Below are positions 28,029-36,331 of a DNA stretch of 51,962 nucleotides, one piece after another. The DNA lies in assembly GCA_035764045.1 (NCBI GenBank), contig DASTZX010000256.1, positions 1 to 51,962 of the forward strand, read 5' to 3'. The translations under genes and the position numbers were made by a program. Source of the stretch: JAVDCA01 sp035764045. Its GTDB lineage: Bacteria > Pseudomonadota > Alphaproteobacteria > Rhizobiales > Xanthobacteraceae. Each line of letters begins with the position of its first letter. Within the stretch, counting starts at the first letter, position 1. A model generated the notes under the pieces. The model saw only the letters and a list, made by a program, of their open reading frames with translations, ran no database searches and was not told where the DNA came from.

Positions 28029-29828
28029 ATGACAAGCAAGCCGTCCTCTGCGCCCCGGCTGCGCTCGAAACTCTGGTTCGACAACCCTGACAACCCCGGC
28101 ATGACCGCGCTCTACCTGGAGCGCTATCTCAACTACGGTCTCACGGCCGAGGAGCTCCGCTCCGGCAAGCCGATCATCGGTATCGCGCAGACTGGCTCGG
28201 ATCTCGCGCCTTGCAATCGCCATCACCTGGAGCTCGCCCACCGGGTGCGCGAGGGTATCCGCACGGCCGGCGGCATCGCGTTCGAGTTCCCTTGTCACCC
28301 AATCCAGGAAACCGGCAAGCGCCCAACCGCGGCGCTCGACCGCAATCTCGCCTACCTCAGCCTGGTGGAGGTGCTCTACGGCTACCCGCTCGATGGCGTC
28401 GTGCTCATGACCGGCTGCGATAAGACCACGCCGGCCTGCATCATGGCGGCGACGACGGTGAACACGCCGGCGATCGTGCTGTCGGGTGGGCCGATGCTCA
28501 ATGGCTGGTGGAAGGGCGAGCGCGTCGGCTCCGGCACCGTGATCTGGCATGCCCGGCAGGAGCTGGCGGCCGGGCGCATCACCCAGGAGGAGTTCATGCA
28601 GATCGCGGCGGCGAGCGCGCCGTCGATCGGCCATTGCAACGCCATGGGCACCGCATCGACCATGAACGCGCTCGCGGAGGCGCTTGGGCTGTCGCTGCCC
28701 GGCTGCGCCGCGATTCCGGCGCCCTATCGCGAGCGCGGCCAGATCGCTTACGAGACTGGCATGCGCGCGGTCGAGATCGTGCACGAGGATCTGAAACCGT
28801 CCGACATCCTCACCCGCAAGGCGTTCGAGAACGCCATCGTCGCGTGCTCGGCCATCGGCGGCTCGACCAATGCACCAATCCACATCAACGCGATCGCGCG
28901 CCATGTCGGCGTCGAGCTGAACATCCGGGAGTGGGAGACCATCGGCTTCGACGTGCCGCTGCTGGTCAACATGCAGCCGGCCGGGCTGTATCTCGGCGAG
29001 GACTATTACCGCGCCGGCGGCCTGCCGGCGGTGCTGCACGAGTTGCAGAAAAGAGGGCGCATCCACGAGGACGCGCTCACCATCAACGGCAAGACAATCG
29101 GCGAGAACGTGCGCGACGCGCGCGCAACCCACCGCGACGTGATCCGCAGCTACGACACGCCGCTGGTCAAGGATGCCGGCTTCAAGGTGCTGACCGGCAA
29201 CCTGTTCGACTCGGCGATCATGAAGATGAGCGTGATCTCGGAAGAGTTCTACAAGCGCTATCTCTCCGACCCGAAGGACCCGATGGCCTTCGAGGGCCCC
29301 GCCGCGGTGTTCGATGGACCGGAAGATTATCACGCCCGCATCGAGGATCCCGCGCTCGGCATCGACGAGCGCACCATCCTGGTCATGCGCGGCGTCGGGC
29401 CGATCGGCTATCCGGGCTCGGCCGAAGTCGTCAACATGCAGCCCCCGGCCGCACTGATCAAACGGGGGATCACCTCCCTGCCCTGCATCGGCGATGGCCG
29501 TCAGTCCGGAACCTCGGGCTCGCCATCGATCCTCAACGCCTCGCCCGAGGCGGCGGCCGGCGGCGGACTGGCCCTCCTCAAGCCCGGCGACCGCATCCGC
29601 GTCGACCTCAAGGCGGGCACCGTCGACATGCTGGTGCCGGATGCCGAGATTGCGGCCCGCCGCGCCGCGCTCGAAAAGCAGGGTGGCTATCACTTCCCGG
29701 CAAGCCAGACGCCATGGCAGGAGATCCAGCGCGGCATGGTCGAGCAGCTCGGCGACGGCATGGTGCTCACGCCGGCGGTCAAGTACCGCCGCGTCGCGCA
29801 GAAGAGCATCCCGAGGGACAATCACTAG
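28029..29828 (+). CDS. Sugar-acid dehydratase of the IlvD/Edd family (xylonate dehydratase-like)
   Basis: A 599-residue Fe-S dehydratase. The iron-sulphur cysteines C62 (LAPCNRHH), C130 (TGCDKTTPAC) and C202 (GHCNAMGTAST) are present, as are ERYLNYGLTAEELRSGKPIIG and VVNMQPPAALIKRG. This pattern matches pentonate dehydratases such as Caulobacter XylD more closely than IlvD itself. It would convert a sugar acid (for example D-xylonate or L-arabinonate) to its 2-keto-3-deoxy acid in the cytoplasm. The following short-chain dehydrogenase (136 bp away) may act on the product. The 27651-28028 gap before it holds the candidate small RNA. Confidence 0.9.
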   Translation: MTSKPSSAPRLRSKLWFDNPDNPGMTALYLERYLNYGLTAEELRSGKPIIGIAQTGSDLAPCNRHHLELAHRVREGIRTAGGIAFEFPCHPIQETGKRPTAALDRNLAYLSLVEVLYGYPLDGVVLMTGCDKTTPACIMAATTVNTPAIVLSGGPMLNGWWKGERVGSGTVIWHARQELAAGRITQEEFMQIAAASAPSIGHCNAMGTASTMNALAEALGLSLPGCAAIPAPYRERGQIAYETGMRAVEIVHEDLKPSDILTRKAFENAIVACSAIGGSTNAPIHINAIARHVGVELNIREWETIGFDVPLLVNMQPAGLYLGEDYYRAGGLPAVLHELQKRGRIHEDALTINGKTIGENVRDARATHRDVIRSYDTPLVKDAGFKVLTGNLFDSAIMKMSVISEEFYKRYLSDPKDPMAFEGPAAVFDGPEDYHARIEDPALGIDERTILVMRGVGPIGYPGSAEVVNMQPPAALIKRGITSLPCIGDGRQSGTSGSPSILNASPEAAAGGGLALLKPGDRIRVDLKAGTVDMLVPDAEIAARRAALEKQGGYHFPASQTPWQEIQRGMVEQLGDGMVLTPAVKYRRVAQKSIPRDNH

Positions 29829-29840
29829 ACCTTCGCCGCC

Positions 29841-29923
29841 GTCGTGCCCGCGCTTGTCGCGGGCATCCACGTCTTGAGTCTGCACAAGAAGACTTCATGG
29901 CCGGCTATGCCCGGCCATAACGC
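29841..29923. repeat. Bradyrhizobium-type intergenic palindromic repeat (REP-like)
   Basis: Two hairpins stand back to back: GTGCCCGCG/CGCGGGCAT (29845-29853 and 29859-29867) and ATGGCCGG/CCGGCCAT (29898-29905 and 29912-29919). They are joined by a partly self-complementary GTCTTG...GAAGAC segment. The 16-mer ggctatgcccggccat recurs exactly at 50868-50883. I recall such elements from Bradyrhizobium and relatives. Confidence 0.7.
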
Positions 29924-29963
29924 GTTAGCAAAATGACGCGCCAGGAAGATGAGTGGAGGTTTT

Positions 29964-30722
29964 ATGACCGCACGATTGAAGGACAAGGTCGCCGTCCTCA
30001 CGGCCGCCGGCCAAGGCATCGGCCGCGCGATCGCCGAGCGCTTCATCGCCGAGGGCGCACTCGTGATCGCGAGCGATCTCGATCCCGGCAAGCTCAAGGG
30101 ATTGGCAGCGAAAAAATCCGTCAAGCTGGATGGGCGGTCGACGCCCGATGTCGAGGCGCTGGCGCAATCGGTGATCAAGGAGCTCGGCGCCCCGCATATC
30201 CTGGTCAATTGCGCCGGCTACGTACATGACGGCACGATCCTGCAATGCTCCGAGAAGGATTGGGATTTTTCCTTCGACCTCAACGTGAAATCCATGCACC
30301 GCATGATCCACGCGTTCCTTCCGGCGATGCTCGAGGCGGGGCGCGGCTCGATCGTCAACATGTCGTCGGCAGTCGGCTCGATCCGCGGCGTGCCCAACCG
30401 CTATGTCTACGGGGCAACCAAGGCGGCGGTCATCGGACTCACCAAGGCGATCGCCGCCGACTTCATCCGCCAGGGCATCCGGGCCAACGCCATTTGTCCG
30501 GGCACCATTCATTCGCCCTCCCTCGACGATCGTATCGAGGCCCAGGCGCAAAAGACCGGCAAGACGCAGGATGAGGTGCACCAGGCCTTCATCGACCGGC
30601 AGCCCATGGGGCGGCTCGGAACGCCGGACGAGGTCGCCGCCCTCGCGGCGTTTCTCGCGTCCGATGATGCGAGCTTCATCACTGGGCAAGCACATCTGGT
30701 CGACGGCGGCATGGCGCTGTGA
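29964..30722 (+). CDS. Short-chain dehydrogenase of the deoxy-sugar-acid / DHRS6 type
   Basis: A 252-residue SDR enzyme. The cofactor motif is TAAGQGIG (13-20), the catalytic serine lies in MSSAVGS, and Y149 and K153 lie in YGATK. The overall pattern (IVNMSSAVGSIRGVPNRYVYGATKAAV, NAICPGTIHSPSL) resembles 2-keto-3-deoxy-L-fuconate dehydrogenase and the related DHRS6/BDH2 group. With the dehydratase next door it may oxidise a keto-deoxy sugar acid using NAD. ATG 29964 is supported by GGAGGT just upstream. The substrate is inferred from context. Confidence 0.85.
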   Translation: MTARLKDKVAVLTAAGQGIGRAIAERFIAEGALVIASDLDPGKLKGLAAKKSVKLDGRSTPDVEALAQSVIKELGAPHILVNCAGYVHDGTILQCSEKDWDFSFDLNVKSMHRMIHAFLPAMLEAGRGSIVNMSSAVGSIRGVPNRYVYGATKAAVIGLTKAIAADFIRQGIRANAICPGTIHSPSLDDRIEAQAQKTGKTQDEVHQAFIDRQPMGRLGTPDEVAALAAFLASDDASFITGQAHLVDGGMAL

Positions 30723-30794
30723 AATCGCGCTGTAAGGGCGCTCTGCCTCGTGCCCTTCGACGTCCTGCCGTTTTGAGGGGCGGCGCGCCGTCCC

Positions 30795-32354
30795 TCACTT
30801 CGCCCGCGCCGGGTTGAACAGATAGTCCCCCGTCGTCGTCTCGTCGCGGCCGAGGCCGAGCTTCGCCGCATTGAACAGCGCCGAGAGCACGATGCTGACG
30901 GCGAAGTTGAGCAATAGCGCATAGAGCGCCGCGTATCCGGGAGCGGTCCAATCGCCGACGGCCAAGGGGAACACCGCCGACTGGAACTTGGTCGAAGCCG
31001 CCATGGCGGTGCCGCCGACGATCCCAGCCGCCCAGCCGACCAGCAGCGCCCAGGGATTGAGCCAGCGGGTGTAGAGGCCGACGATCACGGCCGGGATCGT
31101 CTGGCTGATCCAGATGCCGCCGAGCAGCTGAAGCTGGATCGCGTATTGCAGCGGCAGGAAGATGATGAACACGAGCGCCCCGAACTTGACGACCAGCGAG
31201 ACGATCTTGGCGTTGCGCGCCTCCTCGCGCGGCGTGCAGTCCGCCTTGATGAAACGCACGTAGATGTTGCGCGTGAACAGGTTGGCGGCCGCGATCGACA
31301 TGATCGCGGCCGGGACCAGGCCGCCGATGCCGATCGCCGCGAAACCAACGCCCGCGAACCAGTCCGGGAAGGCGTGCAGGATGAGCGCCGGGACGGCGAA
31401 ATTGGTCTTGTAGTGCGCGAACTGCGGCGCGAACTCCGGCAGCTTGTCGACGCCGAGCGCAAGCGCCATGAAGCCGGTCAGCGCGAGGAGTCCGAGCAGG
31501 AACGAATAGGCGGGCAGGTAAGCGGCGTTGCGCCGGATCACCTCGCGACTGGAGCTGCTGAGCACGGCGGTCATCGAGTGCGGATAGAGAAACAGCGCGA
31601 AGGCCGAGCCGAGCGCGAGCGTCGCGTAAGCGGAGTACTGCCCGAGGGTTTTCGGCCCCGGCGACGCCAGCAGCAGCTTCGCGGGCGGCACCGCGGCAAA
31701 AATCTTGTCGTAGCCGCCAACCTGGAGCGGCACGACGATCACCAGGGCAAGCACCGTGATGTAGATCAGCGTATCCTTGACCACCGCGATCATCGCCGGG
31801 GCCCGCAGGCCGCTGGTGTAGGTGAAGGCCGCCAGGATGACAAAGGCGATGATGAGCGGCAGATCGCCCGCGAGCCCACCGCTGGCGCCGACCCCCATGG
31901 CGCCAATCACGACCTGCAGGCCGAGCAGCTGCAGCGCGATGTACGGCATGGTGGCGACGATTCCGGTGATCGCCACGGCGAGCGCGAGCCAGCGGTTGCC
32001 GTAGCGGCCTTGGACGAAATCGGCGGCGGTAATGTAGTTGTGCGTGTGCGTCACCGACCACATGCGCGGCAGGATCAGAAACACCAGCGGATACATGACG
32101 ATCGTGTATGGCAGCGCAAAGAAGCCGATCGCGCCGGCGCCGAAAACCAGCGCCGGCACCGCTATGAAAGTGTAGGCGGTGTAGAGATCGCCGCCCAGCA
32201 GGAACCAGGTGATGACCGTGCCAAGGCGCCGCCCAGCCAGGCCCCATTCATGCAGTTGATCGAGATCGCCGCGCCGCCAGTTGGCCGCGACGAAGCCGAT
32301 CACAGTGATGAACCCGAACAGCAGGATGAAAACGATGAGCGCGGTCCAGTTCAC
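30795..32354 (-). CDS. Sodium:solute symporter (SSS family)
   Basis: A 519-residue inner-membrane protein with about 13 hydrophobic helices (FILLFGFITVIGFVAANWRR at the N-terminus) and the SSS-type pattern GSAFALFLYPHSM with IMSIAAANLFTRNIY. It resembles the monocarboxylate permease (MctP/YhjB/YodF) branch of sodium-coupled uptake. The short DUF3311 gene lies 6 bp upstream, the usual pairing for this branch. An EcfG-type motif lies ahead of that gene. The substrate is unproven; monocarboxylates or sugar acids are plausible given the neighbours. Confidence 0.9.
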   Translation of the reverse strand: MNWTALIVFILLFGFITVIGFVAANWRRGDLDQLHEWGLAGRRLGTVITWFLLGGDLYTAYTFIAVPALVFGAGAIGFFALPYTIVMYPLVFLILPRMWSVTHTHNYITAADFVQGRYGNRWLALAVAITGIVATMPYIALQLLGLQVVIGAMGVGASGGLAGDLPLIIAFVILAAFTYTSGLRAPAMIAVVKDTLIYITVLALVIVVPLQVGGYDKIFAAVPPAKLLLASPGPKTLGQYSAYATLALGSAFALFLYPHSMTAVLSSSSREVIRRNAAYLPAYSFLLGLLALTGFMALALGVDKLPEFAPQFAHYKTNFAVPALILHAFPDWFAGVGFAAIGIGGLVPAAIMSIAAANLFTRNIYVRFIKADCTPREEARNAKIVSLVVKFGALVFIIFLPLQYAIQLQLLGGIWISQTIPAVIVGLYTRWLNPWALLVGWAAGIVGGTAMAASTKFQSAVFPLAVGDWTAPGYAALYALLLNFAVSIVLSALFNAAKLGLGRDETTTGDYLFNPARAK

Positions 32355-32360
32355 GGCCGC

Positions 32361-32567
32361 CTACCCTCTCATGCGGTGCACAATAATGATGAGGCCCGAG
32401 GTCACGAAGACCCAGACGAATTGGTACCAGTAGAAAAAGGGAAAGCCGCCGAGCGTTGGCTCGACGCGATTGTAGAACGGCACCCACAGGAGGGCGATGA
32501 AGGGCAGCACCAGCAACAGGTACCAAGCCCTGGATCCGGGTCGTGAGCGCGACGGGGTGTCGGCCAT
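32361..32567 (-). CDS. DUF3311 small membrane protein, symporter partner
   Basis: A 68-residue protein with two hydrophobic helices (about 15-31, LLLVLPFIALLWVPFY, and about 41-62, GGFPFFYWYQFVWVFV). This fits the DUF3311 family that is regularly encoded directly before SSS-family symporters and is thought to be a small accessory subunit. The start at ATG 32567 and the 6-bp gap to the symporter start indicate one transcript. The first gene of this pair would be driven by the EcfG-like motif at 32618-32642. Confidence 0.85.
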   Translation of the reverse strand: MADTPSRSRPGSRAWYLLLVLPFIALLWVPFYNRVEPTLGGFPFFYWYQFVWVFVTSGLIIIVHRMRG

Positions 32568-32617
32568 CAGCGTTTCCCAATCATGCCCGCACGCGTGTTC
32601 GGCGCATCCGCAGGCAG

Positions 32618-32642
32618 AACGTGCGTGGCGTCCTGGGGTTCC
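32618..32642 (-). promoter_or_regulatory. EcfG-type promoter motif for the symporter operon
   Basis: On the minus strand GGAAC (32642-32638) and CGTT (32621-32618) are separated by exactly 16 nt. The -10 element is about 51 bp before the DUF3311 start. The surrounding 281-bp gap (32568-32848) holds no other recognisable feature. Confidence 0.5.
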
Positions 32643-32848
32643 CTGCCGTGCCGGAACTCCGCGCCGTTCGCGCAGTTCTAGGGTTGGAACCCCAGCGGGC
32701 CCGGTTGCGATCATCATTGCGATCCTGTGCGCGTTGGGCCGGAGGCGAAAGGTGTGGCGTTTGGGCGGGATCAGATCGCGCCGGCCGAGGGGCCGCGGGC
32801 GCCGCGCTACGTCCGAGGCCGGCTCCAGGGCCGCGATCCCGTTTCCCG

Positions 32849-34447
32849 TCAACGTGCAGGCGCGCCCTTCGCGGGGCGCAGCAGCACAAAGGCGATCGGC
32901 ACCAGCAGCGCCGCCAGCAAGGCGTAGCCGCGGAACACGTCGATATAGGCGAGGATCGTCGCCTGCTGGTTGACGATCTGTCCGATCACTCCGAGCACCT
33001 GGCTGAGTGGCGGATGCGGCACGCCCTGCCCGCTCAGGAGCGCGGTGACGTGCTCGACTGTCGTCTGATACGCGGGCGATGATGGCACCAGATGATCCGT
33101 CAGATAGGCCTGATGGCGCTGGGTCGCCTCCGCCAGCATGGTGCCGGCGACGGAGACCCCGATGCTGCCGCCAATATTGCGCGAGACGTTGATGAGCGAC
33201 GAGGCCTCGCTCGTCTTGTCGGGCGGCAGCCCCGCATAGGAGGCCGCGGTGATCGGGATGAACAGGAACGGCAGGCCGACGGTCTGAAACACCCGCGCCC
33301 AGGCGAAGAACGAGAAGTCGGCGTCGGACGAGAGCCGCATCATGTGCCACATCGAGGCCGCGACCACCGCCATGCCGAAGCCGATGAGATATTTCGGCGA
33401 GATGTAGTTCGACACGAACCCCACGAGCGGCATCATCATCAGCATCGCGATCCCGCCCGGCATTAGCACGAGTCCCGAGAGCGTCGCCGTATATTGAAAG
33501 GAGACCTGCAGGAGCTGGGGGATGAGCTGGATGGTGCCGAAGAGGATTGCGCCGAGAGCCAGCATCATCATGTTGGCGGTGGCGAACTGACGGCGGAAGA
33601 ACAGGCGCACTGCAACGATCGGCTCGGCGCGCGACAGCTCCCAGGGGATGAACAGCGCGAATGCGGCCATCGAGAGCGTGAAGAACGTGACGATGAAGCT
33701 CGAGTCGAACCAGTCCTCGCGCTCGCCTTTGTCCAGCACCACTTCGAGGCAGCCGAGCCACAGAGCCACCAGCAGGAAGCCGACCCAGTCCACCTTCAGC
33801 CCATGGGCGAGGCGGTCGCGGCGCTCGCGCTCGAGCACGTCCGGCTCGGTGACCAGCCATTGCACGAGCATCAGCGAGACCACCCCGATCGGCCCGTTGA
33901 TCAGAAAGATCCAGTGCCAGGAATAATTGTCGGTGAGCCAGCCGCCGAGCGCCGGGCCCACGGTCGGGGCGACGATCACGGCAATGCCGTAAAGCGCGAA
34001 GGCCTGGGCGCGCCGATTGGCCGGAAAGGTATCGGCCAGCATCGCCTGCTCGCTCGGCGCCATGCCGCCGCCGCCGAGTCCCTGCAGGACGCGAAAGACG
34101 ATCAAGACGCCGAGGCTCGACGCGAGCGCACACAGGATGGAGGCGATCGTGAAGGTCGCAACGCAGAGCATGTAGAAGCGCTTGCGTCCGATCACGCCGG
34201 AGAGCCAGCCGCTGATCGGCAGCACCACGGCGCTCGCGACCAGGTAGCTGGTGATGATCCAGGTGCTCTCGTCGATGCCGGCCGCAAGGCTGCCCGCGAT
34301 GTTGCGCAGCGCCACGTTTGCGATCGAGGTGTCGAGCACCTGCATGAAGGTGGCGATCGAGATCACCACCGCGACCAGCCAGGGATTGCGGTCGCCTGCC
34401 GCCGAGCGACTGAGATCGTCGTGCCCGGCCTCGTGCGCGTCCGCCAT
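32849..34447 (-). CDS. DHA2-family drug efflux MFS transporter (EmrB type)
   Basis: A 532-residue major-facilitator protein with 14 predicted helices. The family motif QVLDTSIANVALRNIAGSLA lies in helix 1, followed by SGWLSGVIGRKRFY (motif A) and the antiporter-type GPALGGWLTDNYSWHWIFLINGP. EmrB proteins pump drugs or toxic compounds outward with proton exchange, working with a membrane-fusion protein. The partner gene ends 2 bp upstream on the same strand. ATG 34447 was chosen because it begins directly before the first helix. Confidence 0.92.
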   Translation of the reverse strand: MADAHEAGHDDLSRSAAGDRNPWLVAVVISIATFMQVLDTSIANVALRNIAGSLAAGIDESTWIITSYLVASAVVLPISGWLSGVIGRKRFYMLCVATFTIASILCALASSLGVLIVFRVLQGLGGGGMAPSEQAMLADTFPANRRAQAFALYGIAVIVAPTVGPALGGWLTDNYSWHWIFLINGPIGVVSLMLVQWLVTEPDVLERERRDRLAHGLKVDWVGFLLVALWLGCLEVVLDKGEREDWFDSSFIVTFFTLSMAAFALFIPWELSRAEPIVAVRLFFRRQFATANMMMLALGAILFGTIQLIPQLLQVSFQYTATLSGLVLMPGGIAMLMMMPLVGFVSNYISPKYLIGFGMAVVAASMWHMMRLSSDADFSFFAWARVFQTVGLPFLFIPITAASYAGLPPDKTSEASSLINVSRNIGGSIGVSVAGTMLAEATQRHQAYLTDHLVPSSPAYQTTVEHVTALLSGQGVPHPPLSQVLGVIGQIVNQQATILAYIDVFRGYALLAALLVPIAFVLLRPAKGAPAR

Positions 34448-34449
34448 GC

Positions 34450-35592
34450 TCAGCGGACCTTGACCGTCGGCACCACCGACATGCCGGGGCCGACATAGAC
34501 GCCCGGATCGCCGTCGAACACGATCTTCACCGGCACGCGCTGAACGACCTTGACGAAATTGCCGGTCGCGTTCTCCGGCGGCAGAAGGCTGAAGGCGGCG
34601 CCGCTGCCGGCCTGAATGCTGTCGACGTGCCCATGCAGAACGCGGCCCGGATAGGCATCGACCGTGATGTCGACCGGCTGGCCCGGCCGCATCCGGTCGA
34701 GTTGGGTTTCCTTGAAGTTCGCGGTGACCCACACCCGGGTCGGCACGAACACCATCAGCGCCTGGCCGGGCTGGGCGAGCCCGCCGACCGCGGCGGACAG
34801 CTTCGTCACCCGGCCGCTCTCCGACGCCTTGATCTGGGTGCGCGAGAGATTGGTCTGCGCCTGGTCGCGGCTCGCATTCGCCTGCTCGAGCTGAGCCTGC
34901 GCGCTCTGCTTCTGTGCCTGGAGAATCGCGATCTGCTTTTCGGCCGCGGTTTCATTGGCCTGCGCGGTCAACAGCGCGGCCTCTTTCTGGCGCAGGTCGG
35001 AGGCGGTCTGCTGCGCCTGCTGCTGGGTGCCGGCGCCGTGGCTGAGCAAATCCTGAGCGCGTGCGGCCTCCTGCCGCGAGAAGGTGAGCGCGGCCTGCGC
35101 CTGCTCGACCTGCTTCTTCGCGGCGTCGATGCGGGCGTTCTGCGCCTCGATCTGAGCGTCGAGATTGGTGATCGACGCCGCGGCCTGCTCGACCTGCGCG
35201 TTGGCCTCGGCCAGCGCATTGGCATAGTCGCGCGGGTCGATCTCGACCAGCGTGGCGCCCGCCGGCACCTCCTGGTTGTCGTTCACCGGCACCGCGACGA
35301 TGGTGCCGGTGAGCTGCGACGCGACGGTGACCGTGCGGGCGTCGATGAAGGCGTCGTCGGTCGATTCGTAGTTGCGCGCGTGCAGCCACCAGGCGACCAC
35401 GGCCGCCAGCACGAGCAGGACCGCGATGCCGGCGCCGGCCGCGGCATAAGGATGCCGGCGCAGGTTGTCGCGCAGCAAGGCGCGCGGTTGGTCGGCCGGC
35501 TTTTCCGCCCGGACCTGGTCGCGCCGATCCTGCGGGTCGCCGCGCTCCGCCCGCAGGGACGTGTCGGCTCGTTCTCTTGTCTTCGCGTCCAT
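34450..35592 (-). CDS. EmrA/HlyD-type membrane fusion protein
   Basis: A 380-residue periplasmic adaptor. A cytoplasmic N-tail is followed by one membrane helix (about 53-70, AAGAGIAVLLVLAAVVAWW), then a lipoyl-like half (GTIVAVPVNDNQEVPAGATLVEIDP). A long alpha-hairpin coiled coil follows (about 130-245, glutamine/alanine-rich), with a beta-barrel part (ESGRVTKLSAAVGGLAQPGQAL, VWVTANFKETQLDRMRPGQPV). It links the EmrB pump, encoded 2 bp downstream, to an outer-membrane channel that is not encoded here. The 158-bp upstream gap holds interleaved inverted repeats that may be an operator. Confidence 0.93.
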   Translation of the reverse strand: MDAKTRERADTSLRAERGDPQDRRDQVRAEKPADQPRALLRDNLRRHPYAAAGAGIAVLLVLAAVVAWWLHARNYESTDDAFIDARTVTVASQLTGTIVAVPVNDNQEVPAGATLVEIDPRDYANALAEANAQVEQAAASITNLDAQIEAQNARIDAAKKQVEQAQAALTFSRQEAARAQDLLSHGAGTQQQAQQTASDLRQKEAALLTAQANETAAEKQIAILQAQKQSAQAQLEQANASRDQAQTNLSRTQIKASESGRVTKLSAAVGGLAQPGQALMVFVPTRVWVTANFKETQLDRMRPGQPVDITVDAYPGRVLHGHVDSIQAGSGAAFSLLPPENATGNFVKVVQRVPVKIVFDGDPGVYVGPGMSVVPTVKVR

Positions 35593-35699
35593 GCGCCGTC
35601 TCGCTCGGAGCAGCTCCTCGCGAGCGCGGCGCTATGGTCGGATACGCTACGTCACCAGAGTTGCATTGAGGAAAACCGACAGCACGGACGCATGGTTCC

Positions 35700-35730
35700 C
35701 ACGGGACCCGGGAACTCCCGTGCGAGTTCC
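35700..35730. promoter_or_regulatory. Interleaved inverted repeats upstream of the efflux operon
   Basis: Two perfect 7-bp inverted repeats overlap. CACGGGA (35700-35706) pairs with TCCCGTG (35716-35722), and GGAACTC (35711-35717) pairs with GAGTTCC (35724-35730). They lie about 110-140 bp before emrA-like ATG 35592 and 20 bp past the MAPEG stop. They could be operator sites or alternative hairpins. Confidence 0.4.
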
Positions 35731-35750
35731 GGACCATCCACTCCGATGGC

Positions 35751-36137
35751 CTAGATCAGCTGGACGAAGATCAGCAGGAGACCGAGCACGGATACGGCCC
35801 ACACGCCCGTTCTGACCCATGGCAGCCCGGCCACGTAGACGCCGGCGTAGACGAGCCGCGCCCAGAAGAAGAGCTGCGCGCCGAGCGCGGTCGTGCCATC
35901 GAGCCGGCCCGTGGCCTGCGCGACCAGCACCAAGGCGGTGAACAGGACAAGACTCTGCAGCATGTTGCGGTGAGCGCGCTCCGCGCGCCCTGCCCAGCCG
36001 ATCATCGCCGGCATCTTGTCCCGGTTGCCTGCGAGCGTCGGCAGACCGACCTGCAGGTACGCGCCGGTCACGGCGACCAGGCATTGCACGAACGCAAGCG
36101 CGGCGGACCAGACGAGCAATTTGAGTTCGATGGGCAT
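35751..36137 (-). CDS. MAPEG-family membrane protein
   Basis: A 128-residue integral membrane protein with four helices (LKLLVWSAALAFVQCLVAVTGAYLQ near the start, FFWARLVYAGVYVAGLPWVR later). The charged AERAHRNMLQSLVLF segment is typical of MAPEG proteins, which include glutathione-dependent enzymes of eicosanoid and detoxification pathways. Bacterial members are mostly of unknown function. It lies 158 bp from the efflux operon in the same orientation. Confidence 0.85.
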   Translation of the reverse strand: MPIELKLLVWSAALAFVQCLVAVTGAYLQVGLPTLAGNRDKMPAMIGWAGRAERAHRNMLQSLVLFTALVLVAQATGRLDGTTALGAQLFFWARLVYAGVYVAGLPWVRTGVWAVSVLGLLLIFVQLI

Positions 36138-36331
36138 CGATCCCTCCCGGCCAATCCGGCATCCGACGGATGCCGTGCGCCAAGGAGGCTAGCGCAGGTT
36201 GCGCCGATTCGGAATCGGCGGCCGCAGAGACCCGGCGCCCGGTTTCGGCAGGTCCGAGATCAGAATGTGAGGCGCAAGCCGGCGAGAGCCGACTTTCGTG
36301 TGCAGAGCCGCAGGAGATGGCCGCCCGGCCG

